From contig CAVWPI010000011.1 of NCBI GenBank assembly GCA_963756895.1, positions 62,001 to 126,000 on the forward strand: a DNA stretch of 64,000 nt. The letters run 5' to 3'. The stretch comes from DASUAS01 sp963756895 (lineage in GTDB: Bacteria > Actinomycetota > Acidimicrobiia > IMCC26256 > DASPTH01). The notes under the pieces were generated by a model. That model did no database searches, was not told where the DNA came from, and was given only the letters and a program-made list of their open reading frames with translations. This document shows positions 15,472 to 23,829 of the stretch, one piece after another. Every line of letters begins with the position of its first letter. The first letter of the stretch is position 1. Made by a program: the position numbers and the translations under genes.

Positions 15472-16326
15472 TCAGCTCGGGGCGAGCTCGGCGCCGACGT
15501 TGTCGACGATGCGCGTGTCACCCAGGACGATCGACGCCAGGAGGCGCACCGAACCCGAGAGCTCCTCGAGCGCGGTCATCGTCGGACCGTCGACCGCCGC
15601 GAAGTACTGGATCGGCGCGGCACCGTCGATCGCGTCGGCGAACACCCGCTCGACCTTGGCCGCGGTCGTCGTACCCGCCAGTGCCGCGTCGCGGGCGGCG
15701 CCCAGCGCCCGGTACAGCACCGGCGCGACGGCCCGCTGCTCGGGCGTGAGCTGCGAGTTGCGACTCGACACCGCGACGCCGTCGTCCTCCCGGACGGTCG
15801 GGCAGCCCAGCACCTCGACCGGGTACTCGAGGTCCTCGGCGAGGCGCACGAACATCACGAGCTGCTGCCAGTCCTTCTCGCCGAAGTAGTTGCGACACGG
15901 ACCGAACATGTTCCAGAGCTTGCACATCGCCAGTGCGATCAGGTCGAGGTGCGCCGGGTCCTCGAGCTGGGTGAAGCCCGACGAGTACGACGGCAGGGTG
16001 ACCGTGGTCGCCGGAGCCCGGGGGAACAGCACCTCCGCCGAGGGTGCGAAGAGGATGTCGCAGCCCGCCGCTTCGGCGAGCGGCCAGTCGTGGCCGGCGT
16101 CGCGTTCGTAGGCGAAGGTGGAGCTCGCATTCCACGACGTCAGGTCGGCGGGCGCGCCGCCCCAGTACATGGCGGTGATGTCGTTGTCCTCGACCGAGCG
16201 GCGGACGAGCGACTGGTGGCCCTGGTGCATGCCACCGCTCGTGCCGACCATGCCTATCTGCTTCCCGGCGGCGCGCTCGGGATCGAGACGTGCGCGCAGC
16301 TCGGCGATCGTGCGGATCAGCTCCAC
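15472..16326 (-). CDS. Divergent pantoate-beta-alanine ligase-like (PanC-like) adenylate-forming ligase
   Basis: 284 residues, the usual PanC length. The nucleotide-binding signature is kept as GGMHQGHQSLVRRS (HxGH), with FGEKDWQQL and REDDGVAVSSRNSQL (KMSKS-like SSRN). Two PanC hallmarks are missing. The FVNPxQF pantoate loop is replaced by AMYWGGAPADLTSW, and RPGHFxGV by LEDPAHLDLIALA. ATP activation of a carboxylate is therefore likely, but the acid and amine may not be pantoate and beta-alanine. It follows an SDR gene by 16 bases and precedes a TetR gene by 3. A true panC assignment cannot be excluded. Confidence 0.78.
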   Translation of the reverse strand: MELIRTIAELRARLDPERAAGKQIGMVGTSGGMHQGHQSLVRRSVEDNDITAMYWGGAPADLTSWNASSTFAYERDAGHDWPLAEAAGCDILFAPSAEVLFPRAPATTVTLPSYSSGFTQLEDPAHLDLIALAMCKLWNMFGPCRNYFGEKDWQQLVMFVRLAEDLEYPVEVLGCPTVREDDGVAVSSRNSQLTPEQRAVAPVLYRALGAARDAALAGTTTAAKVERVFADAIDGAAPIQYFAAVDGPTMTALEELSGSVRLLASIVLGDTRIVDNVGAELAPS

Positions 16327-16342
16327 GTCACTCCGCCTCTGG

Positions 16343-17182
16343 TCATTCGGCCTTCATGCCTTCGAAGTCGAGCTCGGGGAGCGCCTGGTGGCACAGCGCG
16401 CCTCCGTCGATGGTGAGCTCCGTGCCGGTGACGTACTTCGACTCATCGGCGGTGAGGTACACGACGCCGGCGGCGATGTCGGCGGGTTCGCCGAACCGTG
16501 GCACCATGATGTTCTTCAGGAACGCGGCGCGGTACTTCGGGTTGTCGAGGATCGCGGTCATCGCTTCCGAGCCGGTGAAGATGAAGCCGACGATGATCGC
16601 GTTGGCGCGGATGTCGTCCTTCCCGTAATCGACCGCGAGCTGGCGCGTCAGTGCGTTGATGGCACCCTTCGACGCGTGGTACGCGGGGCGGTGGGGGAGG
16701 GCCGACTTCGACGAGCTCGCCGAGATGTTCACGATCGAACCGCTCCCCGTCTTGCGCATCTCGGGGACCGCGTGCTTGGTCGCCCACACCGTGCCCATGA
16801 GCGCGATGCGCAGGATCTTCTCGAACGTGCCGTCGTCGACCTCGTCGACGTGGCTGTCGAGACCGCTGCCGACGTCCTCCGACGCGATCGCGTTGTTCAC
16901 GAGCGTGGTGAGCTTCCCGTACCGCTCGACGGTGGCCGCGACGGCACCCTGCAGCTGCTCCTCGACGCCGTTGTCGGCCTTCACGTACATGGCCTGCCCG
17001 CCGGCGGCGGTGATGGCGGCTTCGACCTCGCGGCCGATGTCTTCGGAGCGACCGGTGAAGGTCACGGCCGCGCCTTGGGCGGCCATCATCTCCACCACCC
17101 CGCGGCCGATCCCCTTGGTCCCCCCGGTGACCAGCGCCACCTTCCCGTCGAGTCGCCGTCCTGAGCTCTGGGCGTCCGGCAT
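16343..17182 (-). CDS. SDR family oxidoreductase
   Basis: 279 residues from ATG 17180-17182. The Rossmann glycine motif VTGGTKGIGRG, the LVNNAIAS segment (NNA), the catalytic Ser in IVNISASSSK and the YHASK pair (Tyr, Lys) are all present, giving a classical NAD(P)-dependent dehydrogenase or reductase. The C-terminus (ELTIDGGALCHQALPELDFE) matches the FabG-like subgroup. It is the first gene of the operon with the PanC-like ligase and TetR. Its promoter lies in the 78-base gap shared with the divergent gene at 17261. Confidence 0.88.
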   Translation of the reverse strand: MPDAQSSGRRLDGKVALVTGGTKGIGRGVVEMMAAQGAAVTFTGRSEDIGREVEAAITAAGGQAMYVKADNGVEEQLQGAVAATVERYGKLTTLVNNAIASEDVGSGLDSHVDEVDDGTFEKILRIALMGTVWATKHAVPEMRKTGSGSIVNISASSSKSALPHRPAYHASKGAINALTRQLAVDYGKDDIRANAIIVGFIFTGSEAMTAILDNPKYRAAFLKNIMVPRFGEPADIAAGVVYLTADESKYVTGTELTIDGGALCHQALPELDFEGMKAE

Positions 17183-17260
17183 CGCTCCCCCTTGCAGTGC
17201 AGACTGTGAAACGAAACCGTAGAGTATCGAAACTTCCAGTGCGTCGACGAGGGGGACGAG

Positions 17261-18332
17261 ATGATCCGGCTGGCCCAGCTGTACACCGGTGGGGTGGGGA
17301 GCGAGATCGTGCGCCGGTGCGCAGGGCACCCGGAGCTCGATCTGGTCGCGGTGATGGTGCACTCCGACGACAAGTCCGGTCGTGACTCGGGCGAGCTCGT
17401 GGGCGCGGCGCCGAATGGCATCTTCACCACGCAGAGCCTCGACGAGGTGCTCGCGACGAAGCCCGACGCAGCCGTCCACTCCGGGCTGATGTTCGACCTC
17501 GACCTCATCACCACGCTGCTGCGCGCAGGCGTGAGCGTCTACACCGGCATCGGTGGTTTCTACCTGCCGGGCTCGCCCGACTTCGACCGCGTCGACGCGG
17601 CCGCGCGCGAGGGCGGCGCGTCGTTCACCGCGGGTGGGAACATCCCCGGGCTCATCAGTGACGTCTGGCCGTTGTTCGTCACCGGGTACACGGGCCGCAT
17701 CCGTCAGATCCGCGCCCGCCAGTGGAACGACGTGTCGACGTACCCGTCGAGCGTGCAGATCCAGTCGCTCGGCATCGGCAAGGACGTCGGCGCGGAGGCC
17801 GAGTACGCGGAGATGTTCGACGCGCACTTCACCGAGCGCGATCCGCGAGTCGGCGAACATGGTCGCCGACGGGCTCGGTGTCGAATGCCGCGCCTGTGTG
17901 CTCTCGGAGAAGCGCACGGTCGTCGCAGAGGACGACATCACCCTGTCGCCGTCGGGGCTCGTCATCGCCGAGGGTCAGGTGGCGGGCATCGAGTGGACCT
18001 GGACGGCGACGGCCGGCGACCGCGAGTTCCTCCGGGTCACCAACCAGCAGACCGCGGCCCTGCGCCTGGGGGACGGCTGGCGACAGACGCACGAGGATCC
18101 GCCCTGGCGGGTGGAGATCGACGGTGAGCCGTCGATCGTGACCACGTTCGGTTGGCCCGAGGGCGCGCCTCCCGGCGAGTCGACCTCGCTGCTCAACGTG
18201 TCGCGGGCGATGAACACCATCCCACAGCTGGTCGCGGCGCGACCGGGCGCGGTGTCCGTGCTCGACTTCCCTGCCCCGCGCGCCGCCGGGCTCGCGTGCG
18301 ACGCGCGCGCCTGGTTGACGCAGTGGAAGTGA
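17261..18332 (+). CDS. 2,4-diaminopentanoate dehydrogenase/dihydrodipicolinate reductase-like protein
   Basis: About 357 residues with one indel near 17840. The N-terminal Rossmann domain (IRLAQLYTGGVGSEIVRRCA, then HPELDLVAVMVHSDDKSGRD) and the GAGVSVYTGIGGFYLPG region match the DapB-like amine dehydrogenase family that includes 2,4-diaminopentanoate dehydrogenase. The C-terminal half continues in a second frame (VADGLGVECRACVLSEKRTV). Such enzymes use NAD(P)H on imines or amino acids; the substrate here is unknown. It is divergent from the SDR-PanC-like operon. Its end overlaps the next gene by ten bases. Confidence 0.75.
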
Positions 18333-18757
18333 CGCTGCCGGACGGCACCGTGGTCCTGGCGCGGGGTCGGCTCGACCTGGTGCCGGCACTGCGCCCTCGC
18401 GACCCCGACTTCGCGCTCTACCTGGATGGCCGTTGGGAAGGCGACCCCGAGGTCACCTGGCCGTTCGAGCTCATCGGTTGGGAGGATTTCGGACTCCCGA
18501 CCGACGAAGCGGAGATCTTCGCCGCCATCGCCGACCTCCACCGACGGGCCCGAGCGGGCGACGTCGTCGAGGTCGCGTGTTACGGCGGGATCGGCCGCAC
18601 CGGCACCGTCCTGGGTTGCCTGAGCGTGCTCGCAGGAGTCCCTCCGACCGAGGCCGTCGCCTGGGTACGCGACCACTACCACCCGTCGGCGGTCGAGACC
18701 GAGGAGCAGGAGCAACTGATCGCCCGGTTCGCGGCGGCAGCCCCACCGTCCGGCTGA
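18323..18757 (+). CDS. Dual-specificity/tyrosine protein phosphatase-like protein
   Basis: 144 residues. The P-loop VACYGGIGRTGTVLG carries the CX5R catalytic Cys and Arg, and the general acid is probably an Asp near IGWEDFGLPTDEAE. The C-terminal EAVAWVRDHYHPSAVETEEQ resembles the helix after the P-loop in DSP-type phosphatases (VRxxRPxAVEtxeQ). It may act on phosphoprotein, phosphoinositide or another small phosphate ester. GTG 18323 was chosen; it overlaps the preceding stop by ten bases, so the two genes are coupled. Confidence 0.8.
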   Translation: MEVTLPDGTVVLARGRLDLVPALRPRDPDFALYLDGRWEGDPEVTWPFELIGWEDFGLPTDEAEIFAAIADLHRRARAGDVVEVACYGGIGRTGTVLGCLSVLAGVPPTEAVAWVRDHYHPSAVETEEQEQLIARFAAAAPPSG

Positions 18758-18806
18758 GGCGCCGCGTGGTTGCGCGCCCGTCGGTGCGCGTGGTCGACTC
18801 CGCGCC

Positions 18807-19607
18807 GTGACCGATCCCGTCCTGCTCGTCGACGTCTCCGAACGCATCGCCACCCTCACCCTCAATCGTCCCGACGCCCGCAACGCGCTCAGCCGCGCCC
18901 TCGGCAACGCGCTCTGGGACGCGGTCGCGTCGGCGGGTGAGGATCCCGACGTCGACGCGATCGTGCTGACCGGCGCCGATCCCGCGTTCAGCGCGGGTGT
19001 CGACCTGAAGGAGGTGAGCGGGGAGATCCCGCCCACCGACGGGCCCCGCGGACGGGGCGAGGGGCCGGAGCGCTTCGACGACAACGGGCTCTACCGGTTC
19101 ATCCCGCTGATTCCGAAGCCGATCGTCGGGGCGATCAACGGGGTGGCGGTGACCGGCGGACTGGAGCTCGCGCTGCAGTGCACGTTCCTGGTCGCGTCGG
19201 AGCGGGCGAGGTTCGCCGACACGCACGCGCGGGTGGGGATCATGCCCGGCGGCGGCATCACGGTGTTGCTGGCGCGATGGATCGGCCTCCCGCGTGCGAT
19301 CGAGATGTCGCTCACCGGCAACTTCGTGAGCGCGGAAGAAGCGCTTCGCCTCGGGTTGGTGAACCACGTCGTGCCCCACGACGAGCTGCACACGTTCGCC
19401 CGGGGCCTCGCGGCCGACATCGTGAGCAACGACCAGGTCGGTGTCCGACGACTGCTCGACCACTATCGCCGCATCGCCAACGCCGCCACGCTCGACGAGG
19501 CCCACCTGATCGAGGGGTACATGGCGGAGCAGTGGACGCGCGATGGCGCCGAGCTCGCCGAACGCCGGCGCGCGGTCACCGACCGCGGTCGCACGCAGGC
19601 CGACTGA
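18807..19607 (+). CDS. Enoyl-CoA hydratase/isomerase family protein
   Basis: 266 residues, GTG start. Crotonase-fold landmarks: LTLNRPDARNALSRALGNAL, the oxyanion-hole AFSAGVDLKEV, and AINGVAVTGGLELALQC (second oxyanion residue). The catalytic position downstream reads HARVGIMPGGGITVLLAR, with Gly where hydratases usually have the second Glu, so an isomerase or other crotonase activity is possible. It probably acts in CoA-thioester catabolism with the adjacent CoA-transferase, which starts 25 bases later. Confidence 0.85.
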   Translation: MTDPVLLVDVSERIATLTLNRPDARNALSRALGNALWDAVASAGEDPDVDAIVLTGADPAFSAGVDLKEVSGEIPPTDGPRGRGEGPERFDDNGLYRFIPLIPKPIVGAINGVAVTGGLELALQCTFLVASERARFADTHARVGIMPGGGITVLLARWIGLPRAIEMSLTGNFVSAEEALRLGLVNHVVPHDELHTFARGLAADIVSNDQVGVRRLLDHYRRIANAATLDEAHLIEGYMAEQWTRDGAELAERRRAVTDRGRTQAD

Positions 19608-19632
19608 CGCCGATTCGAGTCGAGGGGAACAC

Positions 19633-21903
19633 ATGCCGGGTGCACTCGAAGGACTGCGGGTCGTCGACCTGACCACCGGGCTCGCGGGTCCGATCGCGAC
19701 GATGACCCTGAGCGACCACGGCGCCGACGTGGTGAAGGTGGAGCCGGCGCGCGGCGACCCGCAGCGCGGGTACGTGGGCTCGGTGGTCACCAACCGCGGG
19801 AAGCGCAGTGTGGTGCTCGACCTCGACGACGCCAGCGACCGCGAGCGGCTGCTCGCGCTCGTCGACACCGCCGACGTGCTCGTCGAGAGCTTCGCGCCGG
19901 GGTACCTGGCCGCGCGCGAGCTCGACTTCGAACGCGTCGCGGTCGACCGGCCGTCGCTGATCTACTGCTCGCTGACCGGCTACCCACGCACGATCGACGC
20001 CGCCGACCGCCCGGCCATCGATCTCCTGGTGCAGGCGCGCTCGGGCATGCAGTACGAGCAGCCCGGCTTCCGCGACGGACCGATCTTCCTGCACGCGCCA
20101 CTGCCGAGCATCGCCGCCTCCTACCTCACGGTGGAGGGTGTGCTCGCCGCGCTCTACGCGCGCGAGCTCACCGGACGCGGGCAGTGGGTGGAGACGTCGC
20201 TCTACCAAGGTGTCCTCTCGTTCACGACGCAGCTCTGGCAGGACCCGGAACACCGAGTGGAGCCGTGGTTCGAGATCGGGTTCGAGCCGCGTCCGAGCAT
20301 CTACGAGTGCGCCGACGGCCTCTGGGTGCACTCGATGCACTTCGCGGGCGGTCGGGGCAAGGACCGCAGCATCGTGTGGACGATCCTGGGCATCGACCCG
20401 CCCGACCTCGAGTGGAGCCCGACGGGTGGTCAGGCGTTCGAGGACATCATCAGCGAGGCGATCGGGCGCATGAAGCGTCAGGACCTCCTCGACCAGTTCT
20501 GGGCCCACGAGATCCCCATCGCACCGGTGCGCCACGCCCACGAGGCGCTCGAGGACGAGCAGGTGATCAACAACGGGATGTCGGTGGTGGTCGACGACCC
20601 GGTCATCGGCCCGGTGCGGCAGGCCGGCATCTCGTTCCGCGTGCACGGCGCGCCGACGCCGCAGGTGCAGGGACCCCAGCCCGCGATCGGCCAACACACC
20701 GACGAGGTGCTGGGTGCGCTCGCGAGCGAGCCGGCACGCGCACGCGACGCGCGACCCGCGAAGCGAGCGGTCACGCACGTGCTCGAGGGCATCAAGGTCC
20801 TCGACCTCGGCAACTTCCTCGCGGGGCCGTTCGGGCCGATGCTGCTCGGCGATCTCGGCGCGACCGTCTACAAGCTGGAGTCGCCCCAGGGCGACCAGAT
20901 GCGACCGGTCACGCAGCCGTTCAACGGTTGTCAGCGCGGCAAGCTCGACGTCGTCGTCGACCTCAAGCAGCCGGAGGGCCTGGAGATCGCCCACCGCCTG
21001 ATGCGCGAGGTCGACGTCGTCCACCACAACATGCGCCCGGGCGTCGCCGAGCGCCTGGGCGTCGACTACGAGACCGCCAAGCGGCTCAACCCGACGGTGA
21101 TCTACTGCCACACCACCATGTGGGGCAACGACGGCCCGCGCGCCACGTGGCCGGGCTTCGACCAGCTCGCGCAGTCGTCGTGCGGGCTCGAGCAGGAGCT
21201 CGGCGGCGAGGGCAACGGGCCCAACTGGTACCGCTTCGGGATGTGCGACCAGGCGTGCGCGGTGCAGTCGGCGCTCGCCGTGCTCATGGCGTTGTACTGG
21301 CGCGAACGCACCGGCGAAGGACAGCTGGTCGACACGTCGATCGTGAACGGTGGTGTGCAGCTGAACACCGACGCGTGGATCGGACCGGACGGCTGGTCGG
21401 AGCGGCCGCGCACCGACGCGCAGCAGACGGGCTTCGGTCCGCTGTACCGGCTCTACCACGCGAGCGACGGCTGGCTCGCCGTCGCGTGTCTCGGTGACAC
21501 GCACCGGAGCGCACTCACGAGCGTGGTGCCTGCGCTCGACGCGACCGCACCGTCGACGGAGGTGCTGGAGGCATTCTTCGCCGAGCGCACCGCGCAGGAG
21601 GCGTTCGACCTGCTCGACGGTGCGGGCGTCCCGGTGGAGCTCGCCCCGGAGGACGCCCGGCGCACGTGGTTCACGCAGCCCGACCTCGTCGCCGCCGGTC
21701 TGGTCGCCGACTACCAGCACCCGCAGTACGGCCGGTTCCGCCAGTTCGGCCACCTCGTCAACCTGTCGGACACGCCGGGCCAGATCGGTGGTCCGCCCCC
21801 GCTCCTCGGCGAGCACTCCCGCGAGGTGCTGGCCGAGCTCGGCTACCGCGAGACCGAGATCGAGCACCTGCGCGACCTCGGCGTCACCCTCTGGCCCGAC
21901 TGA
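19633..21903 (+). CDS. Tandem-domain CaiB/BaiF family III CoA-transferase
   Basis: 756 residues, about twice the usual length: two complete CaiB domains in one chain, with the second starting near residue 380 (VLEGIKVLDLGNFLAGPFGP). Both have the N-terminal GLAGP/FLAGPFGP motif and the conserved RELTGRGQ or RERTGEGQ segment. The catalytic Asp position is Ser in domain 1 (APLPSIAASYLTVEG) but Asp in domain 2 (GMCDQACAVQSALAV). It probably moves CoA between a small donor acid and an aromatic, steroid or branched acid. It follows an enoyl-CoA hydratase gene. Confidence 0.9.
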   Translation: MPGALEGLRVVDLTTGLAGPIATMTLSDHGADVVKVEPARGDPQRGYVGSVVTNRGKRSVVLDLDDASDRERLLALVDTADVLVESFAPGYLAARELDFERVAVDRPSLIYCSLTGYPRTIDAADRPAIDLLVQARSGMQYEQPGFRDGPIFLHAPLPSIAASYLTVEGVLAALYARELTGRGQWVETSLYQGVLSFTTQLWQDPEHRVEPWFEIGFEPRPSIYECADGLWVHSMHFAGGRGKDRSIVWTILGIDPPDLEWSPTGGQAFEDIISEAIGRMKRQDLLDQFWAHEIPIAPVRHAHEALEDEQVINNGMSVVVDDPVIGPVRQAGISFRVHGAPTPQVQGPQPAIGQHTDEVLGALASEPARARDARPAKRAVTHVLEGIKVLDLGNFLAGPFGPMLLGDLGATVYKLESPQGDQMRPVTQPFNGCQRGKLDVVVDLKQPEGLEIAHRLMREVDVVHHNMRPGVAERLGVDYETAKRLNPTVIYCHTTMWGNDGPRATWPGFDQLAQSSCGLEQELGGEGNGPNWYRFGMCDQACAVQSALAVLMALYWRERTGEGQLVDTSIVNGGVQLNTDAWIGPDGWSERPRTDAQQTGFGPLYRLYHASDGWLAVACLGDTHRSALTSVVPALDATAPSTEVLEAFFAERTAQEAFDLLDGAGVPVELAPEDARRTWFTQPDLVAAGLVADYQHPQYGRFRQFGHLVNLSDTPGQIGGPPPLLGEHSREVLAELGYRETEIEHLRDLGVTLWPD

Positions 21904-21951
21904 CCCGCCGGTCCCTGCGCTACGGCAGGACGTACTTGTACGCTCCGCGTC

Positions 21952-23017
21952 ATGGCGGCGCGTTCTGACGATGCGATCGTCCGCGCCCGCATGGTCGGCC
22001 TCGGCGTCTGGTCGTCGCCGCCGAGCGCACCGGACGCGGCCGTCCGTCGTCTCGTGGCGATGCAAGCGCAGGAGCATCGGTACGCCCGCTGGTCCGTCGG
22101 GCAGCGCAGTGCGACGCGCGCATCCGACGTCGACGCCGCGTTCGACGCCGGCGCCATCCTGCGCACCCACGTGCTCCGACCGACCTGGCACTTCGCGGCC
22201 TCCGACGACCTGCGGTGGCTGCTCGCGCTCACCGGTCCGATCCTCGACGGGCGCAACGCGCGTCGCGACGAGGAGCTGGGCCTCGACGCCCGGACCCGTC
22301 GTCGCGCCACCGACGTGATCGCCGATGCCGTCGCCGCCGGTCCGATGACGCGGACGCGAGCTGGCGCAGGTGCTCGAGCAACGGCGGATCGCGGCCGACG
22401 GGCAACGCATCGCGCACCTCCTGTTCCACGCCGAGCTCGACGCCGCGGTCTGCAGCGGTCCGATGCGCGGCACGGTGCACACGTACGCTGCGTTCGACGC
22501 GCGGGTGCCGCCGGGCATCGCCCACGAGGGTGCGGGCGCGCTCGCAGAGCTGGCCCGGCGCTGGTTCACGACTCGTGGCCCTGCCACCCTGCGCGACTTC
22601 GCGTGGTGGTCGGGGCTCCCGATGGCCGACGCCCGGACCGGGCTCGCGGCCGCCGCCTCGGAGTCGGCGCTGACCTCGTTCGAGCGTGACGACCGCACCT
22701 ACTGGTTCGGCGACGTCGCGAGGCGGGTCAAGGGCCCACGCGTCGATCTCGTGCAGTGCTACGACGAAACGATCATCTCGTACACGCAGTCGCGCGACCT
22801 CCTGCAGACCGCTGACGTCGCGTTCCCCGTGCCGCGCAGCATCGACGGCTTCGTGCACGTGGTGCTCTGCGACGGACGCCTCCTCGGGCACTGGCGGGTG
22901 GCTCGTTCACGCGACGGCGACACGGTGGAGACGCGGATCTCGCGGACGCTCGACCACCGCGAGGAGGCTGCGCTCGCGGCCGCGGTCGCGAGGTACGAGG
23001 AGTTCGAGCGCACGTAG
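21952..23017 (+). CDS. Winged helix DNA-binding domain protein (YcaQ/AlkX-like, PF06224)
   Basis: About 355 residues with one indel near 22360. It starts at ATG 21952 (RARMVGLGVWSS, then RRLVAMQAQEHRYARWSVGQ), the typical opening of PF06224 proteins. RTHVLRPTWHFAASDDLRWL and RWFTTRGPATLRDFAWWSGL are further hallmarks. The E. coli relative YcaQ is a DNA glycosylase for interstrand crosslinks, but the actinobacterial AlkX-like proteins form a separate branch. A DNA-binding or repair role is likely. The family's common HxR-type motif is not obvious here. Confidence 0.8.
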
Positions 23018-23026
23018 TGTGCGGAC

Positions 23027-23802
23027 ATGTCGTACGAACTCGGGACCCCGGCGCTGCACTTCGAACGAGAGGGATCGATCGCGTGGTGCGTGATCGACCG
23101 CCCGCACGCGCGCAACGCGCTCACGCCGGGCATGTACTACGGGATCAAGCGGGCGGTCACGATCGTCAACCAGGATCCCGATCTCGCGGCGCTGATCATC
23201 ACCGGCACCGGCGACGTGTTCGCGCCCGGGGGCGATCTCGGCGGGCGATCGGAGGAGGGGGAATCGTTCCCCGACGTGATCGGCACCGACGTGCTGCCGT
23301 TCCTCGCCGTGCGCGACAGCCGCGCCCCGTCATTTCCGCGGTCAACGGACTGTGTCAAGGCGGGGGCCTGCTCATCGCGATGCTGTCCGACATCGCGGTG
23401 GCCAGCGACCGGGCCATGTTCCGCGTGCCCGAGCTGCTGCGCGGCATCATCGACGCCACCTACGCCGCGGTGCTCCCTGCGCACGTCGGCGTGGCCGTGG
23501 CGCGCGATCTCATGTTGTCGGCGCGACGCTTCGATGCCGAGGAGGCGGTGCGCCTCGGCGTGATCAGTCGCATGGTCGCGCACGACGGCCTGCGCGAAGC
23601 CGCGCTGGCGGCGGCGCGTGAGGTGCTCCAGACCGCGCCTGACGCGCGCGTCCTCACCAAGCGCATGCTGCACGACCGCTACGAGCCGATCGACTACCAG
23701 ACCATGTTCTGGGGGCTCGAGCACTCGCCCGAACCGCGCGAGGGGATGACCGCGTTCATGGAGAAGCGGCCGCCGAACTGGATACCCGACGACATGCAAT
23801 GA
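23027..23802 (+). CDS. Enoyl-CoA hydratase/isomerase family protein, frameshifted
   Basis: About 258 residues with one indel near 23325, in the segment DSRAP / PVISAVNGLCQGGG. Crotonase motifs: IDRPHARNALTPGMYYGIKR, GDVFAPGGDLGGRSE (oxyanion hole) and VNGLCQGGGLLIAMLSDIAV. ATG 23027 lies nine bases after the previous stop. The tail FMEKRPPNWIPDDM (xKRxPxW) is common in 2-(1,2-epoxy)phenylacetyl-CoA isomerase-like and related crotonases. Catabolic role likely. It is convergent with an amidohydrolase gene and shares a hairpin with it. Confidence 0.82.
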
Positions 23803-23829
23803 CGCCGCTCGCGGCGGCGCGGCCCGGTG

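Noticed and set aside
19576..22698. Very long open frame antisense to the CoA-transferase and winged-helix genes
   Set aside because: It mirrors high-GC codon structure of the plus-strand genes; its translation is Arg/His/Val-rich without any known motif, while the plus strand has clear family signatures.
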